This document shows positions 1 through 10,022 of a stretch of 64,000 nucleotides of DNA, one piece after another (position 1 is the first letter of the stretch; the number at the start of each line of letters is the position of its first letter). Under the pieces are notes generated by a model. It saw nothing but the letters and a program-made list of their open reading frames with translations, did not search any database and had not been told where the DNA came from. Position numbers and translations under genes: made by a program. The DNA comes from Hemerocallis citrina (lineage: Eukaryota > Streptophyta > Magnoliopsida > Asparagales > Asphodelaceae): contig JACEHZ010000366.1 in NCBI GenBank assembly GCA_017893485.1, positions 186,001 to 250,000 on the forward strand, given 5' to 3'.

Positions 1-1257
1 ACTTAGGTTTAAGTTTACATCAACTAGTCCTTGTGGGTTCGACACTCTTCTCATTTAAACTATACTACTTGTTGCAATTTTGTGCGCTTGCAAATTATTC
101 CATCAACTTCAATTTCGGCTTCAAACAACTAGTTCTTTATTCTCTCTTCTAATTTTTTTATATTATGCAATCCAATAAGATGTGTATTAGTTGTAATTTT
201 ATCATGAACTAATTTTATTTTTCTAGGGTTTCGATGTAGCCTAGTTTTGAAAACACAATTCGAATTTCATATTTTATTTTTTCTACTTTCCATGGTTGTG
301 TTTAATTTATGTTCTTAATACATGCAGTTGTTTGGCCAACTATTGTGTGATTTATTGAATCGTGGGGGATGCCGAGAGATAACTTATGATTTAGAACTAT
401 AAAATTAAACACCATTGATCGAGCGAAATTAGATATAATTTACTGTAATTAATGTGACCGTAGAAAAGAAACCATAGAACTTAATGAATCTTCAAATAAT
501 TAAATTTGCACTGAGATATGACGAATTATTAGTTGTGGATATGTTTGATGTTATTCGAGAGAAGACATTGAATAATTAGGAGATTTTACTTGTATTTGAT
601 GTGTGTAATTTTTATATAATTTTTATTACTCTTTTTACGCATTAAAGTTGCGAGTTCTCGTTTATTTGTTTAAAATTTATCTCCTTTCAACTTATTTTTA
701 TTCATTTGTTTGATTTTGAAGGAATGAGATGAATAAGTGCAAAATGTGGACGTTTTGGTAAAATCAAGGAAGAAAACAATGATAATGATTTCAGAATTCA
801 AATTGATTATATGTAAAGATTTCATGAAAATTCGAGCACTCCAATGCATAGCTTTACAAATTGGCCTTTTGAAGAACTCATAAAAAGTATTCCAGTCAAT
901 TAGGGGGTGGAATAAAATTGTGTGATAAAAAATTCAAAAAAAAGAGTATGGATGGAATTGGGTTTGGATTAGGGTTAGTTGGTTGATTAATTTAAAATCA
1001 AAAGATTAATCTTAATCTTGATATTTTAATTAATTAATTAATTAACCTATCATAATCTTATTTAACCCTAACCCTATTGCTATATAATGAAAGTGTGCGA
1101 CACGAGATACGACGAAGGAGATGCAACTGGAAAAGAAGAAAAGAAAAGAAAAAAAATCGTAAAGGGGGCTACACGTTTTGCAAGGAGGAAAAAAAGAAAA
1201 AAGAAAAGGAGAGAGAAGTGGTGGCTCTGATTGCGTCTGAGAAGAAAGAAAAGAAGA
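1..1257. other. AT-rich noncoding stretch
   Basis: No convincing gene. The first ~110 bases (CCTTGTGGGTTCGACACTCT, then TACTACTTGTTGCA) resemble the internal sequence beside the LTR of Athila/Tat-type Gypsy elements, so this may be a retrotransposon remnant; that is a resemblance only. A short TTAA repeat lies at about 1027-1044. The purine-rich reading frame starting at 1077 is Lys/Arg/Glu low complexity except for its last ~25 codons, which are listed separately. Confidence 0.5.
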
Positions 1258-1500
1258 AGGTGATTGTCACTAAAGCACTACCTCCTATGCATTTTCAAAC
1301 CTTCTTGAGCAAGTGCTTGTCACTAGCTTGAGGGGGAGTATTAGAGTAGTGCTTGTCTTTGTCCCACATCGGTAAGAGAATTAGTTTACTTTTTGTCATT
1401 TTCTATATATATGAGGCATTGTATTTAGTTAGTATCCAATAAAGTATTCTTTGTATTCTCTCTTTCTCTGTACTAAATGCTATACGTTAATTGAAGCAAA
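1258..1500 (+). mobile_element. Copia 3' end fragment (polyprotein tail, PPT, start of LTR)
   Basis: The last codons before the stop near 1331 read VTKALPPMHFQTFLSK, which matches the usual C-terminus of Ty1/Copia polyproteins (T-K-A-L-x-x-x-x-F-x-x-L-L-S-K). They are followed at once by a purine-rich tract, GAGGGGGAGTATTAGAG, like the polypurine tract and LTR start of Copia elements, and then by GTCCCACATCGGT, TATATA and AATAAAG, which are typical LTR promoter and polyadenylation features. The rest of the polyprotein is not upstream, so this is a truncated 3' end. The downstream limit is approximate. Confidence 0.6.
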
Positions 1501-1808
1501 AGGATATAAAGAGCTCATTTGTTGAATTACTTGAAGCAAAGAATATTCATATATTTTGGTGGACTAGTTCCTATCATTAAAGGACACCTGAGCTCACCTT
1601 CAAACCAAGGCATAGTTTTTTTTTTTTTTTTGAGGTTAAAGGTGGAATAACGCCACCCTGTTTCATTAATAAGAAATTAATAAAACAACCCCGGTGTACC
1701 CCACTTGACCAGGTGGTATCCCCCTCTATTAGAATCCGCCCCTTTCCAAAGGAATCGCTTGCGGATTCGGTCAATCCTTTAGATTACCCATTTAGGTAGT
1801 TCAAAAAA

Positions 1809-3398
1809 TTACATGTAATAAATGAGAAGATTAGATAACACTGAATTGATAAGTACCACTATTCCTCCAAGGAAAAGCAATTTTCCTTTCCAACCAGACA
1901 ATCTGTCTTTCACCCTGTCTATGATAGGTAGCCAATCCGCCTTAGTAAGCTTCCCTGGTCTGAGTGGGAACCCTAAGTATTTGATTGGAAACTCGTTTGT
2001 CATACAGTTTAATATTGTAGCATGTTCCCTTGCCTCCTCCTCGGACAGTGTAATTGGAGTCAATGCACTCTTGTGAAAATTTATTCTGAGACCTGACTAG
2101 GCTTCAAAACAGTAGAGGGTCCCTTTAAAGCAGACTGTTTCTGACCTGGTCCCGTTGCCAAATAGAAGCGTGTCATCAGCATACTGAAGAATCGTGCATC
2201 CTTGATTAGAGTTGCTTCTGGCCACGGGCATTATCCATCCTTTACTTCGACAGTTATCAAGCATGCCCCTCAGCACATCCGCTACAATAGTAAAAAGAAG
2301 TGGTGATAGCAGATCCCCCTGCCGGAGTCCCTTTTTGCAAAAGAACGGTGTACCTGGTCGCCCGTTTACTGAGATTTCCGTTTTACTAGTGTATAAACAC
2401 TGCTTGATCCACCTAATCCATTTATCCCCGAATTCTCTCCCTCTGAGTGCTTCCAGTAAGCATTCCCAGTAAACGGAGTCGTATGCTTTCTCAAAATCCA
2501 GCTTGAGGAGGAAGTTCTTAGAATTGCCCGTATGACAGTGGTGGATAACTTGTTCAACGGTGGAGTCTAAGATACATCTGCCCTTGATGAAGCCCGTCTG
2601 GGCTTTGCTAATTAAGCTGTCCATTATACTTTCCAGGCGAATGGCTAGAATTTTTGTGATGATCTTAACCTAGTAGTTTATGAGACTGATTGGTCTAAAA
2701 TCCCCCACTCTCTTGGACTCCTCCCGTTTAGGTATCAAAACTACTTCCGCAAAGTTGAACATGCCCAGTCTGAAGTGGTTGTGGAAAAATTCATCCATCA
2801 ACGCCATAATGTTCCCTTTAATTTCTTCCCAGAAGACTTGAAAGAACATTATCGGAAAGCCATCTGGCCCCGGCAACTTGTCTGCTCCCATCTGCATGAC
2901 AGCTTTTCCCACTTCCGCTTCCGAGAAAGGTGCTTCCAACATGGATAATGTTTGTGCGGATTCATTCTGGTATGCCTGCCAGTAGTCATCCCTGAGAGGG
3001 ATCCTGAAATCTGCCTTCTTCCCAAAGAGGCCCTTATAGTAATCTTGAAAAGTTTTGGAGATCACCTTTTCGTCTTGCGATGTTCCCGTTTCGGTCTGTA
3101 TTGACAAGACAAGATTGGATCTACATTTTGCACTAGCTACTCGGTGGAAGTAGGCCGTGTTCGTGTCTCCCTCTTTGAGCCACGAAATCCTCGACCTTTG
3201 CTGCCATTTGATCTCCTCTAGCTTGTAGAGATTGGCAATATTTTCTCGAAGCTCGAGTAGCCTGTTTCTCTCTTCTTGTGACAGAACTCTCGTTTCTTCC
3301 AGTCTTTCCAGCTCATCAATTCCTTCCAGAAAGGAATCTTTTGCCCGCCAGATGGTCGAGAATCTAGATCGATTCCATCTACGCAGCCGCTTTCTCAA
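1809..3398 (-). pseudogene. LINE reverse transcriptase domain (broken)
   Basis: Three consecutive minus-strand frames form one RT. The first (3398-2670) has the fingers region with KLPGPDGFP and ends at FRPISLINY. The second (2624-2097) has AQTGFIKGR, LKLDFEKAYDSV, GLRQGDLLSPLLF and the catalytic box YADDTLLF. The third (2063-1809) has PIKYLGFPLR and a GWKGKLLFLGG segment typical of plant L1 elements. A stop and small shifts separate the pieces. The enzyme would reverse-transcribe LINE RNA at a nicked target. It is inactive here because of the breaks and the missing C-terminus. Confidence 0.85.
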
Positions 3399-3539
3399 TC
3401 TGCGGATTTTTTCACACTATCGGGATGCAGCATCCATGCCAGTGATTGGGAGCGCCCAGTTTTCCATCACCATATGGTGAAAACCCTGGATTTCTAGCTA
3501 GGCCTTCTCAAATCTGAACCTCCTTGGCCTTTGAGCTCC

Positions 3540-4212
3540 CTACATCCCAACATCCAGAAGGATCGGGGTATGATCTGACGTAAGTCTAGGGATCGATCTA
3601 GCTGTAGCTAATGGGAATTTAGCTTCCCAATCTATCGAAACTAGTATTCTGTCCAATTTGGCCATAATCGGAATAGCTTGCATATTTGACCATGTAAATA
3701 GTCTGTCATTAATGGGGATATCTATTAGTTCTAGTTCCCTGATCACCCTATTGAACTCTTCTCTGTGTCTGTCGGTGGAGCCCCGTCCCTTGTGCTCGAA
3801 GGCATATCTGGTAATGTTGAAGTCCCCCCCAACAATCCACGCTCCCGACCATCGTTGTCGAATATCGAGAAGCTCTTGCTAAAAGGCGTCTCGTCGGTGG
3901 CCACATTCGGCCCATAAACGACTGTGACCGTCTCAGTCGGATGGACAAGGAGTATGTTCCACTGTAATTCTTGGTACAAGTGAAAATATCTGAGTTGAAC
4001 CCGATAGCGATCCCCCCTGAAGCTCCTGCGGACGGGTGTAGCACCCATTCCTTGATTCTGTTGCCCCCTACTCTTTTGAGTTTGAGCCAATGCGCGAGCT
4101 TAGTCTCCTGCAACCCAACCACTTCTACCTTAGAGTTGTTAATTACGTCTATAACCATGTCTCTCTTCCCCTTATCCCCCGACCCCTAACATTCCAGAAT
4201 AGAGTATTCATT
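3540..4212 (-). pseudogene. LINE endonuclease domain (frameshifted)
   Basis: The minus strand opens with MNTLFWNVRG near 4212, the conserved start of plant L1 endonucleases, then shifts frame. The piece at 4158-3748 carries VVGLQETK with the catalytic Glu and SAGASGGIAIGF. The piece at 3746-3540 carries FTWSN and ends with SDHTPILLD, the catalytic Ser-Asp-His motif. This exonuclease/endonuclease/phosphatase fold enzyme nicks target DNA to prime LINE insertion. At least two frameshifts make it non-functional. Confidence 0.8.
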
Positions 4213-4570
4213 GGGGGACCGTGTCTGGGTTGATCGTGGGTGTGGGTGTGAGGCAGGCATCTTCCTTGAAGACCTCTGCCAACCCAGAGCAGGAATCTAT
4301 GTTTTTCTGGTAACTAGTTTTAACCCGTTCCGTTTCCCAACCCCTAATTTTGTTGAGCAATAAGGCATTACGTTCTACGTCACAAACTTCTAACCCACAG
4401 GTTTGAGCTAGGGTGAAAACATCAGAATCTAATAGGAAATTTAAAATAGATGCTAAAAACTTCCTCGTACCTCCGTTGTCGAATTTTGCAACTTTGGCCG
4501 CCGCTGCCACCTCCAGGTAATCATCCAAGGACTCCACATGAGCCCTTTTAGGCGACCGCTGCACCCTTAA
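4208..4570 (-). pseudogene. C-terminal part of LINE ORF1
   Basis: A minus-strand frame directly upstream of the endonuclease, ending at about 4208. It holds KRAHVESLDDYLEVAAAAK and a Thr/Pro tail and stops just before the endonuclease start, as expected for the end of ORF1 (RNA-binding protein). No zinc knuckle remains. Upstream codons come from the neighbouring LTR. The call rests mainly on position. Confidence 0.5.
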
Positions 4571-5156
4571 TTCGGGGGAGAAGAAATCCAAGATGTTATT
4601 CAACTAGAAAAGATACAAGAATATTACAATTCTCACCACGACCCTCTCTCAAGCCTCACGAGCAAGTACTATTTGTTTACAATTAGAGAATCACTAATCT
4701 CTCATTCAATGAAGTACTCTCTCTCTTGGCTCTCAGTGGAGGCCAATAGCAACAATATATAGAGATCTAGAGAAAACCTAGTTTGATATCTTGATACAGT
4801 AACCATTGGATATTCCTGAAAAGATAACCCTACGATAGGAGCCGTCAGATCTGACTTGAAGAACAAGTTAGGCTTCTCACGAATCACCAAGATCCGACCC
4901 AATAAATCCATCAGCACCGCGACCGGTTGACCGCACCCCCAAGGTCGGTCGACCGTCCCCCTCTCGGGGACTTCTGCACCCTATGACCGGTTGACCGCAC
5001 CCTATGACCGGTCGACCGCCACTTCTGCAACTACAACCGCTGACTATTTCCTTGCCTCCACTCCATCTCCGATCTTCTCGATTCCTCCATCGTCTCATCG
5101 TCTCATCGTCTCATCGTCTTCTTATCCAACATAGTATGCAAGACATAAACCCAACA
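4568..5156 (-). repeat. 3' LTR of non-autonomous Copia (truncated by LINE)
   Basis: Matches 6900-7429 along most of its length (shared GTTATTCAACTAGAAAAGAT and GATAACCCTACGATAGGAGC). The terminal ~145 bp found in the other LTR (6752-6895) are missing where the LINE begins. It contains palindromic GACCGGTCGACCG-type sites at 4921-5018: cores at 4926, 4948, 4990 and 5011, which is two pairs 22 and 21 bp apart. Confidence 0.8.
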
Positions 5157-5311
5157 ATATCCACCTTGGATTGCATACTCATGAATCCACACCAATGTGA
5201 TTTAAAACCCTCTAGACTATTTTTCTTATCTTCTTGCAAATAACTCGTTTCAATGGCTTTCTCTGCTAGTTGAATATATCTCCACCTGTTTTTCTCCCGC
5301 TGTATACCCTC

Positions 5312-6709
5312 TCAAGGGCACACCCCAGTAGATGTAATCATGGAGGTGCCACCCTCCACACGAACTCCACCTACCTCAAGGCTTTCTCCACCTTCCGACG
5401 ATATTCGAACGTCGCAGTCTCGCTCGGATGATTCTAGTGAAGGCATACTAGATAGTGCTTTAGGAACAATGGGTTTCGAAACACTTGCGCAAGTTTTTCT
5501 GTTCCTCCAAAGCTGGTAGAGGTTGTGCTGATCCTGCCCAATCCCCCTCTTACCCTTCATCACCTCACGATAACTTTCCCAAACTGAACGAACTCCACCT
5601 GGATCTGTGTACCTGCAGTCCTGAACATCTAGCGTTCTCATGGAAATAAGGCTCCGCTTCATCAAAGGAATATGTATGCCCTCCTCTAGTGTGTGTCCCC
5701 TTCCGCCTGTCATCTTCGACTCATTTGTTTTCTCACATCTTACTTCACAAGTCTTGTCAATCTTCGTTCTCACAAAACGACATGATGCAAACTTGTAAGT
5801 AGAAACCATTACTTCACAAATCTTATCAAACTTCGTTCCCACACAACGATATGATGCAAATTTGCAAGTAGAAACCATCTCTCCCTCAGAGCAAACTTGA
5901 GAAAAACTAACCGAATCAAAAGAACAACCGGAATTCACATCTAAAGAACTTGAAACAAAAGCACTGTTTAAGCCTTCACCTGATTCAGCGGCACTGAATT
6001 TGGCACCCCTCTGACTCAATCGTTTGCAATAGTCTCTCATGTAATGCTCAATTCCTTTGAACTGGTCGCCACGGACCTTATCCTGACAAACACTTTTCCT
6101 TCCAATCAAAGTACAATCCACCTCCAAGCAACTCACAGAAGTTGACGCCGATTCTGACTCTCCTTCCTAAGTGCATCCTCCTCCAACCTCTTGATCATAC
6201 CTGCTATGAAAAACTTCTCCTTGGTAGATTTCTCGCCTAGCATGGTTATCATGTTGGATGGATTTGATGGTGAATATATTGAGTTGGAAACCCTTAGATC
6301 ATCTGCGTTGAACACTCAGTTCAGATAACTCTATATTGAACTCCACTTCATGATCTAGAAGAGCGGTATTTTCCTTCATTGAGAAACCCCACAACTTTCT
6401 TCGCTGGTGCATCCGAACTTGTGACGACGATCCCGAGTAGTCAGTTCTGAATCTTGCCCAAAGACTCACCGTACTTCTCCTATGCCTGACTTCATTCATC
6501 AATGACAACTGGATTAAACCCAAGGCTTCTGAACACATCTTCTTCCACTTCTCCTGCTTTATGCCGATTGGTCTCTCTTTATCTCCTTCTAGGACTAGAT
6601 CCAAGTCCTGTTCAACCGATGCTTCATGCATGTCCACCTTCAAGAGATTAAAGTTGATCTTGCCTTTGAACCGCTTGATCTTCGTGATTTGATCGGCCAT
6701 CATCTCCAA
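5312..6709 (-). pseudogene. Copia gag / GAG-pre-integrase remnant
   Basis: Three minus-strand frames. 6709-6299 begins MEMMADQITKIKRFKGKINF and resembles the N-terminus of Copia gag (F-x-G-x-N-F...M...L). Its end (DHEVEFNIELSELS) resembles the gag segment that precedes the zinc knuckle. The frame at 6315-6133 continues it. The 274-codon frame (6136-5312) contains REVMKGKRGIG and NLYQLW, similar to the V-M-K-G-x-R...NLYxL motif of the GAG-pre-integrase domain, but no LWHxRLGH or integrase follows. So most of pol has been deleted. Function beyond possible particle protein is not supported. Confidence 0.6.
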
Positions 6710-6738
6710 GGAACTCGAACAAACCCTTGAACCCGAAA

Positions 6739-6749
6739 CTCTGATACCA
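6739..6749 (-). promoter_or_regulatory. Primer-binding site (initiator tRNA-Met type)
   Basis: Minus-strand TGGTATCAGAG, complementary to the 3' end of plant initiator tRNA-Met, lies two bases inside the LTR that ends at 6752. It fixes the element orientation as minus. Confidence 0.85.
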
Positions 6750-6751
6750 AT

Positions 6752-7429
6752 TGTTAGGAATTTCCCACCGAAAATCCCTCTCTAGGATCTTGTTGAGTTA
6801 TTCGATGCAATCAAGACAAACTACCAAGTGCATATGAGATCATACCAAACATACCAAAGCACACAAATTTGTCCTGGTTGGGGCTTTCGCCTTAATCAGG
6901 GGGAGAAGAAACCCAATATGTTATTCAACTAGAAAAGATACAAGAATATTACAATTCTCACAATGACCATCTCTCAAGCCTCACCAGCAAGTACTAGTTG
7001 TTTACAATCACTCAATCTTTCCTTCAATGAAGTACTCTCTCTCTTGGCACTCTCTCTTGGCTCTCAATGAAGGCCAATAATAATAATATATAGAGATCTA
7101 GAGAAAACCTAGTTTGATATCTTGATACAGTAACTATTGGATATTCCTGAAGAGATAACCCTACGATAGGAGCCGTCAGATCTGACTTGAAGAACAAGTT
7201 GGACTTTTCGCGAATCACCAAGATCTGACCCAATAAATCCATCAACGCCGCAACCGGTCGACCGCACCCCCAAGGTCGGCCGACCGCACCCTATGACCGG
7301 TCAACCGCCACGTCTGTAACTACAGCCGCTGACTATTTCCTTGCCTCCACTCCATCTCCGATCTTCTCGATTCCACCATCGTCTCATCTTCTTCTAATCC
7401 AACATAGTATGCAAGAAATAAACCCAACA
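6752..7429 (-). repeat. 5' LTR of non-autonomous Copia
   Basis: On the minus strand it begins TGTTGGGTTTATTTC and ends with the CTAACA terminus, next to the primer-binding site. It carries GTCGAC-like cores at 7257, 7279 and 7300 (spacing 22 and 21 bp), lacking the extra unit seen in the other LTR. The LTRs clearly differ in sequence and repeat number, so the insertion is not recent. Confidence 0.8.
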
Positions 7430-9312
7430 TAGTACACGTGTGAGGCCATACAAAAATTGTCCACACGGCCACAAACTTACAATAGTAAATATGTAAGTAG
7501 TGAGTTATATGGACACGATATCCACAATCTTAAAATGCTTCTACATATTTCTTCCACATTCACCTATATATATATATATATATATATATATGCTTTTGTT
7601 TATGAATTGAAGACTACATTTTAGAGGAAAAGGATGAAGTAGTAGATATAAGTTTAAATATGGTATAATATAAAAGAGAGCATTAAACTATTCTGAAAGT
7701 ACTATTTACAATCCAGAATCATAGAAACTTTAAATGAGATGTACAGTGGCGGAGCATAGTGAGAGCCCGGGGGTGCCCAGGCCCCCCCAAAATTTTCACA
7801 AACCCCCATCACGCTACTGAAAATTTTATAAACCCTTAAAATAATTATAATTTGGCTCCCCTGAATTCTAAGTTTTATTGTTTGACCCCCTTAAAAATTA
7901 TGAAAAAATCTCTATATTTTTACATGTAGTCATAGAATTTTTCCTTGGCCCTCCCAGTAAATTTGTTCTGGCCCTGGAGATGTAACCTATTAATCACGAA
8001 CACTTCTATTTGTAAGCCATGTCATGTCATGCACGTGTGAAGACACTTTTGATGGACACACGTATCCAACACAACAGTAGCTAGTTCCATGAAAATTTTC
8101 GAATTTTTCTCTTGCGTTGGTGAATCTGCATCGTGTCTGTGGGTGTACCAGTGTGTCTGTCCTCATGTTTGTTAGGAGTATCTGTGCAATATTCACATGT
8201 ATGCTCAAGATACACCTGAAATAGAAAAAGATCCTTAAAAAGCCACATTTCATGCAAACTAAAAAAGAATTGGTAATGTCATTAAGAAAGAAGAAACAAA
8301 CACAATATGCCCAAAAAAACATCCATGATATATGTAAATTCATTGGGAACAAAAAACACCTGACAAAAAAAAAAAAGTGAACAGATTACATGAATTCTTC
8401 CCACCTATAACAAATAATGTTCTCTAGTGGCATATCAAGAATAGATGTGAAGTTTGGAAATTAATCAATGTTTCATTTATTGAATGTCAAAAATGTCAAA
8501 CAAATAGCGTTTAGAACTTCATCATCGATGAAATTTATCTCGTCATGCAAAAACAATTCTTACATACATGACCATCCCACAAACATTTTAGATAGATATC
8601 CATAGTACACAGCACACATAGCAGTCTAACAAAGTTTGAAAATAAATAGAAAGGACCAGTTTTCAAATCTGCTAGATACCACAAAGGTATTAAAATGTTT
8701 CTACTATGATGTGCAAAGTGTATATATGTAGAGAGAGAGATGGGAAATAGTTGTTACGATAAAAGTCAATCAAACCTATAACGGCATCCACTTACAAGGA
8801 TGAAAAGGATAAGGAGCAGCCGGCATCACAATTCTTCATCAAGTAGGAGTCTCCCTCAGTAAGTTAGAAGAATTGATGGCTAAGTTAACAGGAGTTGCCC
8901 CACATTTCCAGCAAGGTAGGGCTTGTTTGCTTAACTTTTGCATGATTTAGTTCTTGGGCTCTAAGAAGTCTCACAGCTTGGGATATGTAACGCATTCACC
9001 CCCAGATTGCACCCCAGTAAGGAGAATATAACTAATCAGCTACTCATATCAACATTAATAATGTCATCACAGTCCTTTTTGAATGCTGTAAAGGAGATAA
9101 AAATTTGCATCCAAAGATAAGGAAAAGTCACTATTATATGTCAGCATAATTTAAGTTGATATTATGCAGAACTGACACTAAAATAATTCATACTTTCTGC
9201 ATCTTTTTATCTATAAATTGTAAACCACCTATAATTTTAAGTCTGATCAATGTGTACCTAAAAGTTATCATCGACAATAAATGCAGCCATGAATGAAAGC
9301 AGAAGCAAGAGC
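7430..9312. other. Noncoding stretch with a TA microsatellite and a dispersed-repeat fragment
   Basis: No gene recognised on either strand. A TA run sits at about 7565-7593. At about 7741-7980 lies a C/G-rich then AT-rich segment (GTGGCGGAGCATAGTGAGAG ... CCTTGGCCCTCCCAGTAAAT) that looks like a known kind of plant dispersed repeat; its class was not determined. 3' exons of the Atos-like gene were looked for here and not found. Confidence 0.4.
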
Positions 9313-9818
9313 TGTTGTGCGGAATACAAATCAAACCAACAATCAAACGAGAGAAACAGCGAGAAAACACAGAAAAAGCAAGCAACACAAGAACACAAGA
9401 TTTACGTGGTTCGGCAAAACGATGCCTACATCCATGGGGCGGTTGGGGTTTCTTTACTACGTTCTCCAATGGGCAAACAAAGCCTTTACAAGAGATGACG
9501 GCTGCAAAATCCGAATAAGGTGTTACAATTTACAAAACCCTAACGGGTGTATTTATAGGGAAACTATTGGGCCTTTCGAATTGGGCCTATTCTGGATCCA
9601 AAACCCGCCGACAGTCGACTGGTCTTCATACCAGTCGACTGATAATTCCTTCGGGACAGTCGACTGACTCCCACATACAGTCGACTGCTACTGCTGTATT
9701 CTCAGTCTTCGAAAACACCTCTCTGGACAGTCGACTGCTCCTCCATCCAGTCGACTGAAGCTCTGAAACTTTCGAACACTGCAGATACCAAATACCAGAA
9801 TCGAGCCATTATCCTACA
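9313..9818 (-). repeat. 3' LTR of intact Copia
   Basis: Near-identical to 14226-14732. It holds six copies of the perfect palindrome CAGTCGACTG starting at 9612, 9632, 9657, 9678, 9728 and 9748, that is three pairs with 20, 21 and 20 bp between starts. On the element's sense (minus) strand the second member of each pair runs on as TGTC(C/G). Confidence 0.95.
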
Positions 9819-9831
9819 ATCTCCACCTTGG
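9819..9831 (-). promoter_or_regulatory. Polypurine tract of intact Copia
   Basis: Minus-strand CCAAGGTGGAGAT immediately upstream of the 3' LTR start (TGTAGG). It would prime plus-strand DNA synthesis. Confidence 0.85.
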
Positions 9832-10022
9832 CGAGATCTTCCAAGTATCCAACAATCTCCACCTTGGTGAAATCTTCCAAGTAGCCCAAGCAATCTCCAC
9901 AAATACTCCAAAACAACTGCTCATCACCAAATGTAACAACAAACCAAACTCCACCTTAGTATGATATCACATACTAGGCAAACAAATAGCGAAGCACTAT
10001 CCCAACCGCCCATGCCAAATTA

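Larger units (their letters stand above)
1617..4570 (-). mobile_element. L1-type LINE retrotransposon, 5' truncated and internally deleted
   Basis: On the minus strand the order is end of ORF1, apurinic-type endonuclease, then reverse transcriptase, followed by a short 3' UTR and a poly(A) tail seen as a run of T at 1617-1632. All frames carry shifts or stops. The RT is cut off after its thumb-proximal segment and joined directly to the 3' UTR, so the usual C-terminal RNase H/zinc region is missing. The 5' end lies within the sequence of a Copia LTR near 4568: the last codons of the upstream frame (about 4571-4603) are LTR sequence. So the LINE landed in, or recombined with, that LTR. The LTR part expected on the far side of the LINE is not at 1500-1616. 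Confidence 0.85.
4568..7429 (-). mobile_element. Non-autonomous Copia derivative with gag-like remnant
   Basis: Two related LTRs (4568-5156, truncated, and 6752-7429) bound a 1.6-kb internal region on the minus strand. A primer-binding site matching initiator tRNA-Met adjoins the upstream LTR, and a polypurine tract (minus CCAAGGTGGATATT) adjoins the downstream LTR at 5157-5170. The internal region encodes only gag-type and GAG-pre-integrase-like stretches. Integrase, RT and RNase H are absent, so movement would need proteins supplied by another element. Confidence 0.8.

Noticed and set aside
1077..1257. Reading frame rich in Lys/Arg/Glu
   Set aside because: Low-complexity purine-rich DNA with no domain; only its last ~25 codons match a Copia tail.
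8750..8960. Possible 3' exons of the Atos-like gene
   Set aside because: The minus-strand translation has stops and lacks the expected NPEKTP and NYDLSDMP-type motifs.
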